This document shows, in pieces, positions 10,368 through 20,949 of a stretch of 64,000 nucleotides of DNA. This stretch comes from Pythium myriotylum (taxonomy: Eukaryota; Oomycota; Peronosporomycetes; Pythiales; Pythiaceae). The stretch lies in contig JALJCQ010000009.1 in NCBI GenBank assembly GCA_023091665.1, forward strand, positions 3,410,001-3,474,000. The letters are read 5' to 3'. The first letter of the stretch is position 1. Every line of letters begins with the position of its first letter. The notes under the pieces were generated by a model. The model had not been told where the DNA came from. It did not search any database and was given only the letters and a program-made list of their open reading frames with translations. The translations under genes were made by a program, and so were the position numbers.

Positions 10368-13300
10368 ATGAGCGACGCCGACGACGTCGCGCTCTCGCCG
10401 CGCCGCGCGCGCCGCCGCACGCGCCGCCGTCGTCACATGTCGCATAGCGCGACTTCCAGCGAGGCGACGGGCGAAAGCACGGGCGAAATCGACCACGAGG
10501 ACGACGAGGACGAGGACGAAGAGGACGAGGAAGAGGACGACGAAGAGGACGCGCCGCGCGACTCGCTCGCCGACGAGCTGGACGACGACCCGCTCGAGAC
10601 CACGGTCTTCCAGCTCGTGCAGGACGTCGTGACGACCGAGTGGGCCGACGAGGAGCTCACGGGCAAGCTCAACATGTGCGTTATGGTGTCATGGGTTGCT
10701 GAGGATGGGGGCAGGATGGATGCTAAATGGGTTGTGAAAATGCGATGGTCAGGATCGCCGAGGCGCTCGAAGAAGCCGAGGCTGCTTTCCGGAAAGATCG
10801 CACGCCGCCCTATCGGCGGGAAGGTGGGGACTGTTTGTTGTGTGGCAGCGATTGAGTGGTGCGGAGGCTCATGGTCAAGAAAATGTCGCGAATAGGCAAT
10901 CTGATTGGAGCGTTGCTGCAAGTGCTGGAGCAGCACGACGAGTTCTACCCCATGGTGCGTTTTTGGTGGTCGATGGATTGTGACTGGGAGTTGGAGTCGA
11001 CTGACTGCCAATGGATGGAGCAGCTCGAGGCCAAACTCGGAGAGCAGACCGACACCCGTGTCAAGGCGGCGGTCTGTCGTGTCTTATTAGCGACTGTGTC
11101 AGTGAATAGCCGCGTCATCGTGCGCATGCTGTACGAAGAAGAGACGCTCGATCGAATGTGCGACTATGCGGCTGACGCTGAGCCGCCACTGCGGTGTTAC
11201 GCCACGGGGCTGCTTGCTGTTGGTCTGCGCGATCGCTCGATCGCTGACATTGTCGTGAACAAGGAGGCCGCGATCAAGTTTCTCAAGCGCATTCGCCTCT
11301 ATGCGTCAAAGCTGGAGAGAGAAAGGCAGCTCGCCACCAAGTACATGCAAGAGCGACTCAAATCGTCCTCAAGCGTGCAGCGCCGACGAGCTGCGTCGAT
11401 TTCTGGTGCAAGTGCGAGTCGCAGCAGTTCGAGCAACGCTATCAACTCCAGCAGCACCGGTCCTACGTCTCAGTCGACACATCGCGCGATCGCAGGGCTC
11501 AAACGAAAGTTTTCAGAGACGACAATGCGATCTGCTCCTGATGGCGACGTCGTCATGGCAGAATCCTCGACCCAAGAAGATATGGATGACGTCGACGCAG
11601 CGCCGTCTCAGACTGGTGGATCACATGCGAATCATGATGAAGAGGAATTAATACAGGGCGCGGCCTCCGACATACTCGGCTTCCAGCCTGACCCTGATCG
11701 GCACGAAGAAGACCTAAAACGACTCGTGATGTTGGAGTTGCTGTATACGCTCGACTGTATCGGCCTCATGGGCGAGTACATGGAGCTGTTCGCCCCAGCC
11801 TTGAAAGAAGATATTATCGGCACAATCGTTACGTTTCTTCATAGCAAGAATCCGACGGTGTTGTCACATGCAATGAAGCTTACGTCGCATTTTCTGGCGC
11901 ACAAGAAATTCTGCTTCTCACTAATCGATGCTGGCGGTGTCGAGCTGATATTTGCGACGGCTAAGGGGCTTCAAGGCAGCGGGCAAATTGGCCTTCTTGA
12001 TCGTAGCTTGTCTATGTGTCTCCACGGTTTGGCTTCGTCGAACGCAGTCATCGAAAAAGTACTCTCGATGGATGCAGAGTCGCTGTTGTCAGTGTCATTC
12101 AGCTTGCTGTCGAGTCCAAACGACCGAGCTCGCCAAAATGCGGTGGTATTTTTTGGTCTCACGCTATCATTCAAGGTTGTACTGGATCACTTCGAGAAAG
12201 AGAACGGCTTGTACACGCTTCTGAATATTATCCGAGCTGGCAACAATCCCAAGTCCGCCGTGCAGAGGCAACTCTCTCACGACGCGTGTCTCTGCTTGCG
12301 GCAATATTTGCGAGTCCACATGGCACTTGTTACACATAGGCTCCGTCGGAGGTTATCTCAGCTGAATCATCCAGGCAACCGATCAACGACAGGCACACCA
12401 GTTCTGACTGCAGCGCCAGCTTTGTCCCGTCTCCCTGTTCGTGTCCCGAAACTGCAGGCATCGAAACCGATCGACATTGACGACAAGACCCACGAGCAAA
12501 ACCTGGTCTTCTATGAAAAATACCAGTTCAGTGTACCAAGTCAAAGCTCGACCAGTGCACCGTGGTCAGCCGCGAGTGGGCCTGGCGGTGCCATGTGGGC
12601 TCCAGCAGGCAAGCTCAGCCATTTACGTGGCCCCCTCGTAATGCTCGAAGTGATTGCGATGATGGTTTCGCTGATACAGAACGGAGATCCTGAGGAGAAC
12701 TCAAATGCTGTCCGCGTGTGGATCATAGAGCGCGCTCAGTTTTGCCTCGAGTGCCTCCGAGTGCTGACATTAGTTGTCCCATCAATGGCGAACGAGGTTT
12801 GCTCAACTGAAGTCGTTGTGGACGAAACCGGAACCCAGAAGCGAGCTGGCTTGACCATCTTGCTCGAAATCACGATGAACAACAACGCGCGTGATTCTGC
12901 TCTCGTGCGCGATGCGCTCCACGTGTTTTGCAACTGCGTCTCGCCACCCCACTCTGAAGACTGCTGGCAACATCCACACAAAGATATCAGACAGTTTACT
13001 CTAACAGCCAGGGATATGAGAAAGCAACAAGGCATCCAACCGGCAGGCGGGAACCAGCAAGCGAACGAAGATGACAGCATTTTGGCTTGCTGTCAACGCG
13101 TTAAAGACGACAAGGCTCTTCGACCTGTGCGAAAGCTTGCCAGGGCGAAGAATGCGATCAAGGTTTGTGTGCATTTGCTCCGATATAAGCGATCCGTGCA
13201 GCATGCGGACGCGATCCGACTACTCGCAACCAGAGCACTGCTTGGACTAGCCCGAGACCGACATATCGCTCAAATCCTGGAGAAAATGCAACTAGGCCAA

Positions 13301-15851
13301 TTATTATCAGACCTCATTCGACAGGACCCTGTGCTTGAAGAGAACGCAGACTTGCACGTGCGATTTCGCGAGTCAGCGCTTGACCTTATCTCAATCGTCA
13401 CTCACAGAGCACCAAATGCTGTTATCAATGAGGCGACCGATCCAACAGTGAAGAAAATCGAGAAAGCTAGCATCGTCGCTCAGACTCCCATCACTTACGA
13501 TCAAAGTGAGCTACTTCGGCTCATCCATGGGCATTTAGTAGCTAAGGGGCTGACAGAATCGGCGGCTGCGTTGGCACGAGAATCGCGATTAGAGGATACT
13601 CCTCGATCTGAGTTTACGCTCAAGACACCAGAGAAACCACGTGAAAAGACCCTGAAGTTGACGAATCTTCGACCCAGTCAAATCGATGTTACAGCTGCAT
13701 CCAAAACACAAGCTGACGCCAACGTAGTCCCAGACGGACCCCGACCCAGCAAGATCTCGAAACCGACTATGCCAATGGACTTCAGTGACAAGGCTGATGA
13801 AGCATCGTTGGTAAGGGGAACTAGTGAACCGACACAGTCATCCGCTTTTCCGACCAGACTGATCAAGCTTCCGTACGGAGAGCGACGGAAGCGAGTACGT
13901 CAGGCATTCCGATCACCGCATCTGTTGGTTCCGATCCAACCGCCGATGTCAAAAAAGCCAGCAATCGATCCATCGATGACTCCCAAGTTCGGACCTCAAC
14001 GGAGCAAGTTCAGTCTGGGGCACAACTCTTTTGGTGAAGCCCAAACACAAGCCCGAAAGTCAGAGCCAAGTCGGCTCGATGAGATTATTACCCACTATCT
14101 TCGAGAGCAGCATCGGCAATGTGCGACCCCTGTGACGACTGTTCCTCCATTTAAGCTCATCGGTTCAGGCGCTGTTCATCGTTGCCCGGATCCCAGTACA
14201 TTGATCAAGACGCCGGTGAACATTTGTTCTCGCCTTCTCGAGAGAAGTCGCTCAGGTTTCCGTCTTGGACCTCGAGCATTCGCAAATCCTTATTCAGATG
14301 CAGGCGTGAATCGGTATGTCTTCAGCCGTTACCGCCCCAACCGAGTGATTGGGAACCATTCATCAGAACAGTGGGGTCCATGCGTGGCTCGATTTTACGG
14401 TGACGACCAGCAGGAGATGTTGATGGGAAACCACGACGGCCAAGTTCGTCTTGTTCAGATTGATGCTGACCACGTCGTTGAGGAATGGGCATGCCATTCG
14501 ACATCCAGTGCCGTTGTTGACTTGGAGACGAATGCAGCTACTCGCATGGGGCGAATGAATCGGCTAATTATGACCGGTTCTGTTGCGCTCACCACCTTCG
14601 GAATAACTGAGGTAGCCATTTGGGATGTCAACGCGATGGATTCACCTCGCTGGAACTTCGTCGGCGGTCTATCTCCACGATTTAATCACTATGGCGATCG
14701 CGTCGTCGCACTGGATGCTCGATTGGGGGATGAAGACGAAGATATGGAAGGAGATCGCCAGGTGCTTGGTGCAGTTGTCGTAGACCTGGCGACTGGAAGC
14801 GTGTTGTCGGAGCTGAAAGACAATGTCCAATCGAATGACTACGGGCGTGACACGAATTGCTGTTTCGCACCAGACGACAGTACGATTCTCACGGGCGGAA
14901 TGCTGTGGGACTCTCGCATTCCGACGCGCGCGTTGTACAAGTTTGACAAACTCTCAAACGTAGGGTACGGATACTTCCATCCAAATGGGAACGAAGTCAT
15001 CATCAACTCTGCTGTATGGGATCTGCGCACATACCAGTTGCTGCGAATGGTCCCAGCACTGGATAAATGTGCTATCCGTTTCAACTCTACAGGCTCGGTT
15101 ATGTTTGCCTACAGTCCGCACTCAGTTGTACGTAAGATCTCGAAGTTTGTTCTTAAGACGCTCTAACCTAGTGTGCCATGCGTAGGTTGAAGACATGGAA
15201 CGGCGGAGGCCCAAAGCAAAGACGTGGTTCCGCGTTCTCGATACTCGCGACTATAAGGATATTTCAACGGTTGAGCTTCAGCGTCCCATTTATGACTTGG
15301 CGGTGGACGATCGTAGCACATTTCTTGCAGCTGTCGAAGGTCGATACCTCGATGCAGGGTCGTCGATGGAAGATGATCCTGTTTGTCGCCTTTACGAGAT
15401 TGGTCGGAAGCGACCCAGTGAAGACGACTCCGATGTGGAAGACGGCCAAGATGGATCAGAAGCTATGGATGAAGATGAGTTCGACAACGAGTCAGATACT
15501 GAAGAGGAAGATGAAGATGAAGATGACGAAGATGATGAAGAGGAGGAAGAAGAGGAGGAGGAGGAGGATGAGGATGAAGTAGAGGATGAGGATGAATACG
15601 AGGACTATGAAGGAGATGAAGACGAGGGAGAATACGCTGGTAGTAGCAGTGAAGGTGGAGAACAAAGTGAAGATGGCGAAGAAGAATCGGAAGACGAGCA
15701 TCATGGCCACCGGCGTCACCCCCGTGGTGGCGCCCCAAGCTTGTCTGCACGCGACATCCAGCTGCTGTTCGAAATCCCGGATGGCGAGTACTATGATATT
15801 CACGATGATTACTCGAGTGAAGAGGAAGAGGACGACGAAGATGAAGAGTGA
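10368..15851 (+). CDS. DCAF1: DCAF1/VprBP-like CRL4 substrate receptor
   Basis: Five exons (10368-10675, 10753-10823, 10857-10954, 11024-15127, 15186-15851) give 1748 residues, near the size of animal DCAF1. Order: acidic N-terminus (residues 40-70), helical armadillo-like region with GNLIGALLQVLEQHDEFYP and KAAVCRVLLATVSVNSR, a LisH motif (SELLRLIHGHLVAKGLTESA) encoded near 13505-13564, a WD40 propeller (VFSRYRPNRVIGNH onward), and a long Asp/Glu tail at 15480-15851. All are diagnostic of DCAF1, which recruits substrates to the CUL4-DDB1 ubiquitin ligase in nucleus and cytosol. The last exon is joined by removing 15128-15185 (GTACGTAAG...GCGTAG). The 33-nt second intron is unusually short and is the weakest part of the model. 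Confidence 0.85.
10824..10856 (+). other. Putative 33-nt intron in DCAF1
   Basis: The sequence begins GTGGGG and ends ATTGAG. Reading through gives an in-frame TGA, while its removal joins PYRRE to VVRRLMVKKMSRIGNLI, which keeps a smooth helix and the frame of the next exon. No alternative GT/AG pair of normal size keeps both flanking exons in frame. The other introns here are 58-96 nt. Confidence 0.45.
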
Positions 15852-15992
15852 TCAGTTCTCTTCGTTGACACAGTGGAGTAAGGTGTTCATCTCTTTCTGA
15901 GAACTTGGAAAATGCAATTTTGGAAACCTTGAATGACAAATATTAGGGAAGCGTGAAACGACGCGCGACTTAAACTGGACACTGTCGAGGCA

Positions 15993-18053
15993 ATGGGGAC
16001 GCGTCGCGAGAGTGCACCGTCGGCAGTAAGGTCAGTCGCGACTGTCACTTCACCTTCTCGACATGGCTTCCGCAAGCAACAGCCTGCTGATCTTGGAGCC
16101 ATCATCGAGAACGCGACAGCACAACTCGCTCTTGACCCTAACAATGCGAAGATCCTTCTGACCCGAGGCATGGCCGAGTTCAAGAATGGCGCATTTCATG
16201 ATGCTCTGCGCGATCTGGGACGAGTTGTGGAGTTTGAGCCGCAGAACACAACTGCGTTCTACACTCGCGGACTGGTCTACTCGAAGCTGAACAAAGTGGA
16301 CCTCGCTATTCGCGACTTCTCTGAGGTGCTACGTTTGAGTCCGGACCACTTCAACGCCGCGTATGCTCGTGCTTCTTGCTACAACTCGAAAGGCGACTTT
16401 GTGCGGGCAATAGATGATTACACATTTGCACTGACCCAGGACCAGAAACTGAACGGCAAGCAGAACTTTACGAGTGCAATCCCAAAGCTTTTGCAGCGAT
16501 CTGCCAAGTACAACCAGCCGGTGGATCTCTCGACGGCATCGCTTGTCAGGAGAGCAAGTATCGCATCTAGTCACGACGACAACAATAATTACGGCGACGA
16601 CCATCGCGACCAGTGTGAGCCTGCTGCAAGAGTCCCGGTAGCAAAGGGAAGGCCGTCAGGTCCAGAGCAATCGGCGAGCTCGCCACAGCCGCAGACACTC
16701 AGCCAAGACTTTGGATCGACCCCGTCGCCTAGTTACCACGAATTGGCTGCAATGCAATCCCTTTCTTTGAGTGCCAGACGAAGCAGCGTGGCGGAGGACG
16801 CGCCAGCTTCTAACTCGTCTGACTCACTCGCTCGAAGAAGAACAGTCGCGACAATCGAGTCGGCGACACCGTCGCCGTCTGCAGTGGAAGCCGCTGAGCG
16901 CCACCACGCACAAGGCTTTGCATACCGTCAACAAGGCAATTTCGAGGCTGCGGCCGAAGAGTATTCGCGTGCGATCGCACTGAACCCACGCCACTTCAAG
17001 GCGTTTTTTAATCGCGGTTTTGCGTACGATAAACTGCGCCGCTTCGACGCCGCCATCGCCGACTACAGCGAAGCTCTGGCGATGGACTCGTCGAATGCTT
17101 TTGCTTACTACAATCGAGGCATTTCGCTCGACCGAAGCGGCGACTACGAAGGCGCGTTGGCTGATTTCACACGCGCGATTGAGCTGCTCCCCGGGAATGC
17201 CGACTTCTACCACAACCGCGGCTTCTGCCACCGCAAGCAAGGTAACTTTGAACTCGCGATAAAGGATTACAGCGCTGCGATCGGATTCAACGCCAACCAC
17301 TTTAAGTCACTCTACAACCGTGCATACAGCCTCGACAAACTGGGGCGCTTCGCCGAGGCTGTTGAGGACTACAGCGCGGCGATTCGCGTCGAGCCAGGCA
17401 ACGCCAACGCGTACCACAACCGCGGCAGCACTTACGACAAGATGCACCATGTGGACATGGCGATCGCCGATTTCGACCAGGCGATCGCACTCCACCCGCA
17501 GTCGGCCTCCAGCTACAACAGCCGCGGGCTTTGCTACGACCAGCTCGGCCGCTACTTTGAGGCGCTCAAGGACTTTTCGCGGGCCGTGGCCATGGAACCG
17601 CGTAACGCTGTCTTCTTCCACAACCGTGGGTACTGCTATCGGAACATGGGCGAGTTTGAGCTCGCGATCACCGACTACTCCGAAGCTTTACGGCTCGAAC
17701 CGCGCAACATTGCTGCGTACAACAACCGCGGCTACGCGCTGCGCAAGCTCAGGCGCTTTGAGGAGGCCGTGCGTGACTACTCGACGGCGCTGTCGATTGA
17801 CCCGGACAATACACGGACGCTGAGTAACCGCGCGTACGCGTTCGCGAAGATGGACCGGATCGAGGACGCCGTGCAGGACTATTCGCGCGTCGTAGAGATC
17901 GACCCGCGCAACGCCTACTCGTTCCACAACCGTGCGATCCTGCTGGACCGGCTGGGCGACAAGATCCAGGCGCAGCGCGACTTCGCTACGGCCGCCAAGC
18001 TGCAGCCGCGACGCCACGAGAGTGAGCGGGACGATGTGGACGCTAGGTACTGA
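15993..18053 (+). CDS. TPR repeat protein
   Basis: A 686-residue single-exon protein. Three tetratricopeptide repeats occupy about residues 40-150, then a Ser/Gln-rich linker (about 160-295), then eleven contiguous 34-residue repeats to the C-terminus. The repeats share the pattern YxNRGxxYxKLGRFxxAIxDYSxAIxLxP (for example AYHNRGSTYDKM). Fourteen TPRs would form a long superhelix for protein binding. There is no catalytic domain, signal peptide or membrane segment, so it is a cytosolic scaffold of unknown partner. It starts 141 bp after DCAF1 and converges on COQ5 with 31 bp between the two stop codons. Confidence 0.9.
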   Translation: MGTRRESAPSAVRSVATVTSPSRHGFRKQQPADLGAIIENATAQLALDPNNAKILLTRGMAEFKNGAFHDALRDLGRVVEFEPQNTTAFYTRGLVYSKLNKVDLAIRDFSEVLRLSPDHFNAAYARASCYNSKGDFVRAIDDYTFALTQDQKLNGKQNFTSAIPKLLQRSAKYNQPVDLSTASLVRRASIASSHDDNNNYGDDHRDQCEPAARVPVAKGRPSGPEQSASSPQPQTLSQDFGSTPSPSYHELAAMQSLSLSARRSSVAEDAPASNSSDSLARRRTVATIESATPSPSAVEAAERHHAQGFAYRQQGNFEAAAEEYSRAIALNPRHFKAFFNRGFAYDKLRRFDAAIADYSEALAMDSSNAFAYYNRGISLDRSGDYEGALADFTRAIELLPGNADFYHNRGFCHRKQGNFELAIKDYSAAIGFNANHFKSLYNRAYSLDKLGRFAEAVEDYSAAIRVEPGNANAYHNRGSTYDKMHHVDMAIADFDQAIALHPQSASSYNSRGLCYDQLGRYFEALKDFSRAVAMEPRNAVFFHNRGYCYRNMGEFELAITDYSEALRLEPRNIAAYNNRGYALRKLRRFEEAVRDYSTALSIDPDNTRTLSNRAYAFAKMDRIEDAVQDYSRVVEIDPRNAYSFHNRAILLDRLGDKIQAQRDFATAAKLQPRRHESERDDVDARY

Positions 18054-18084
18054 CTAGATCATTTGAACAATCGCTTGTTTCCGT

Positions 18085-19155
18085 CTAGAGCTTGAAGCCC
18101 GAGTGGACGGCCACGACGCCGTGCGTGTAGTTGGTGTAGCTCGTGCGCTGGAAGCCCGCGGTCTCCATCATCTCCTTGAACTTGTCTTGCGGTGGGAACT
18201 GGCGGATGCTCTCGACCAAGTACTAAAGTAGAAACAGCCACACGTACGTCGTCAGGCACCCGTTTCTCCTCGCTAGCTCCCATCCAGATCGTTCCTCCTA
18301 CCTGGTACGAGTCGCGGTCGCTCGCGACCTTTTCGCCGAGCAACGGGATCACGTTGAACGAGTACTACAACACAACGCATCAGTCAGTCACAAAGTCCTC
18401 TTCCCCAAGGCCCGTGAGGTCCTCAACCGAGGCACACGTACGGCGTCGTAGACCGCGCGGATGAGCGGGTTGGGCACGTGGCTGAATTCGAGGCAGAGGA
18501 AGCGGCCCCCGGGGCGCAGCACGCGGTAGGCCTCAGCGAGCGCCTTGTCCACGTGCGTGACGTTGCGGATGCCGAAGGCGATCGTGTAGACGTCGAACGA
18601 GTTGTCGGCGAACTGGAGCTGCTCGGCGTCGCCCTGTTCCCAGCTGAAGAGCCCGTCGGCGACGGCCTGCGGCAGCAGTCTCGTCGCGCGCTCGCGGCCG
18701 ACCTGGAGCATGGACGAGTTGATGTCGCAAATGGTGATGTGGGAGCCGGGGCCTTGCGGCGCGAGGCGCTGCGCGATGCGGAAGGCGATGTCGCCCGTGC
18801 CGCCGGCCACGTCGAGCACCTGGAGCGGTCCGACCGGGTGCAGCGTGTCGATGAACGCGTCCTTCCAGAGACGGTGCATGCCGCCGCTCATAAAGTCGTT
18901 CATGACGTCGTAGCGCTCGGCCACGCTGTGGAAGACGGACGCGACCAGCGGCTTCTTGTCGGCCTCGTTGACCTGGCGGAAGCCGAAGTGCGTCGTCGCC
19001 GACGCCGCATCAGCAGAATCAGACGATGAAGCAGACGAAGACGACGAGAACGCACGCGCGAGCGGCGCGCGACGCAGCAGCGCCGGCACGCGGCGCACGA
19101 GCATGGCTGGGCGAGTCTCACGTGCAAGGAACCTTCGGAGGCGAGCCGAGACCAT
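18085..19155 (-). CDS. COQ5: 2-hexaprenyl/polyprenyl-1,4-benzoquinol C-methyltransferase, mitochondrial (COQ5/UbiE)
   Basis: Exons 18442-19155, 18302-18364 and 18085-18222 encode 304 residues; introns are 77 nt (18365-18441) and 79 nt (18223-18301). The enzyme does the C-methylation step of ubiquinone synthesis on the matrix side of the inner mitochondrial membrane. Visible family motifs: [28 protein letters not shown] motif [55 protein letters not shown] and the terminal [11 protein letters not shown]. The N-terminus is rich in Arg, Ala and Ser without acidic residues, as in a mitochondrial presequence. The ATG at 19155 is the first in frame. The two downstream exons reproduce the end of the human protein, supporting the splice sites. 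Confidence 0.93.
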
Positions 19156-19435
19156 TGACGGGCGAGAAAGTACAGCAGACCATTTCAATAGAAGGAGTAG
19201 ACCACGAACTAAGCTAAGCTAGGTTCACCACCCTTGACGAGCTCACGTTGAAGTGGGGCGAGCGCGATCTTGATGGGGCTTTCCTCGCCTCTCCACGCGG
19301 CTTTCCGGGGCGTTTCTGCGCGATCTCCACGAGTTTCGACAAGAGCTGCTCACGAGATCTGCGTGGAGGGCACCCCTACGAGGACTCACTCTGCGATCGT
19401 CGTGGGCCCACGCACCCCCCAACTAGCCTCCTCCC
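19156..19435. promoter_or_regulatory. Divergent promoter COQ5 / secreted protein
   Basis: 280 bp between divergent start codons. Both promoters must lie here. No further gene seen; a short inverted repeat ctaagctaagct lies near 19211. Confidence 0.4.
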
Positions 19436-19975
19436 ATGAAGCTCGTCTACTACTTCGGCCTCGCGGCTCTCGGCCTCGCACGCGCACTCGCTCAAGACGC
19501 GACGCCCACGCCACAGCCGGCACAGCCAATTGCTCAGCCACAATCGACGGCGCCGCCTACGAACACCCAGACGCCGCCGCCGACGCCGACCCACCACGAG
19601 ACCTCGATGCCTCCTACGACTGCCACTCCCCAGGAGCCTACGCAGCCTCCTACCCAACCGCCGAACACGCCGCCGCCGCCAACGACGCAAGGCGCGATCA
19701 CTGCGGCCGCGCAGCCGCCATCGGCCAGCGCGCCAACGACGTCGCCGACGCGGAAGCAAGCGACGTCGTCGTCGTCTGGCTCGGGAGCGACCGTGGGCAG
19801 CAGTGGCAGTAGCACGTCCAATCCGTACCGCAAGAGCAAGAAGTCGCACGGGAATTGGTCGTCGTCGTCGGGCGAGACGCCGACGCGCGAAGTGGACTCG
19901 GCGGCCCCGCGACTCGACGCCGTGCTGGCGGTGGCGCTCGTCGCGGGCTTAGTCGCGGCGCTCGTGACTCCGTGA
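19436..19975 (+). CDS. Secreted Pro/Thr-rich mucin-like protein, probable GPI anchor
   Basis: 179 residues. An N-terminal signal peptide (MKLVYYFGLAALGLARALA, cleavage likely before QDATP) is followed by about 95 residues of Pro/Thr/Gln-rich sequence with many potential O-glycosylation sites, then a Ser-rich part, a basic stretch (RKSKKSHG), and a hydrophobic C-terminus (VLAVALVAGLVAALVTP). The C-terminal pattern fits a GPI-attachment signal, so a wall- or membrane-associated surface protein is inferred. Composition-driven sequence gives no family match. First of three such proteins on this strand. Confidence 0.75.
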   Translation: MKLVYYFGLAALGLARALAQDATPTPQPAQPIAQPQSTAPPTNTQTPPPTPTHHETSMPPTTATPQEPTQPPTQPPNTPPPPTTQGAITAAAQPPSASAPTTSPTRKQATSSSSGSGATVGSSGSSTSNPYRKSKKSHGNWSSSSGETPTREVDSAAPRLDAVLAVALVAGLVAALVTP

Positions 19976-20580
19976 AGAAAGCACACTTGGGTCGAGAGAC
20001 CTTCCCCCCTCACCAATACAAATGCTCGATCGGTCTCTTTTTCCTCTGGCTCTCTTTCTCGTGAGTTATTAGTAACCTTTGGCGTGTGAAGCCATGACGC
20101 GATTGCCTTCCGCTCGCCCTTGCGAACGACAACGCTCACAGAATCAGGTGCCGCGTGCGACCAAACTCGCGCGCCAGTCTGCCGCTGGACGTGGGCAGCA
20201 GCCGTCTGTTTTGACCTATTCCGTCAGTACATAACCGATATAAAAACCACTTTCCACCGTCCACATTTTACCAAATGCACTGTCTATGGCCACTCTCTCG
20301 AGATCTCGACCTGTAAGAACCTGATGGATACGACCATGCTCGCCCCGGCTATGCGCAGGCAGCCAACCCCCATGCCATTTGTGCCGGACAACCCGACAAC
20401 GACTTCGGGGCCTTGAAGTATCTCTCGCTCGTGCGAGGGTCCCTCTCGGCCAGCAGCCTCGTGGCGTCGCTGAGCTCGCGAGGCCTCGCATCTCCTCGCT
20501 CATTCCGCAATCCGCCTCGCGCCAACCACTTGACCTTCCAAGTCTTCCTTCTCTCCCCCCAACTTCCTTCCTCCACCACC
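19976..20580 (+). promoter_or_regulatory. Intergenic region between secreted-protein genes
   Basis: 605 bp. The last 60 bases before the next ATG are pyrimidine-rich (cttccttctctcccccc), as in several oomycete 5' UTRs. No supported gene. Confidence 0.35.
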
Positions 20581-20949
20581 ATGAAGTTCTTCACCGCCAC
20601 CGTGATCGCTGCGCTCGCCTTCGCCTCGACCTACGCTGCTGAGACGCCTGCGGCTTCCTCGGAGGCTCCGGCTGCCTCCTCGGGTGCTCCGGCCGCCGGC
20701 TCGGGCTCGGGTGCCGCCAGCGCCACGGTCACGACCGACGCGACCAAGACCACGACCAACTCGTCGGGCTCGGGCGCCAGCGCCGAGACCACCGGCACCA
20801 CGGACGGCTCGAGCAGCTCGGCCAAGGGCGTGCCCAAGGCCACGTCGGCCGTGCCGACCCCGACGCCGTCCAACTCGACCTCGTCGGCCTCGACGCTCGC
20901 GATCGGCTCGGCCGCCACGGCCGGCGTGGTCATCACGTACTTCTTGTAG
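20581..20949 (+). CDS. Small secreted Ala/Ser/Thr-rich protein, probable GPI anchor
   Basis: 122 residues. Signal peptide MKFFTATVIAALAFASTYA, then a mature region almost wholly Ala, Ser, Thr, Gly and Pro with repeats of the type SSEAPAAS and several NST/NSS glycosylation sequons. The C-terminus (TLAIGSAATAGVVITYFL) is hydrophobic after a Ser-rich stretch, as in GPI signals. It is organised like the proteins at 19436 and 22354 but is not evidently homologous outside composition. High G+C at third positions supports real coding. Confidence 0.72.
   Translation: MKFFTATVIAALAFASTYAAETPAASSEAPAASSGAPAAGSGSGAASATVTTDATKTTTNSSGSGASAETTGTTDGSSSSAKGVPKATSAVPTPTPSNSTSSASTLAIGSAATAGVVITYFL

Noticed and set aside
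10676..10869. Alternative DCAF1 model skipping the small second exon
   Set aside because: It would give a normal-length intron and an in-frame join, but drops IAEALEEAEAAFRKDRTPPYRRE, which reads as real coding sequence; kept as the main competing model.
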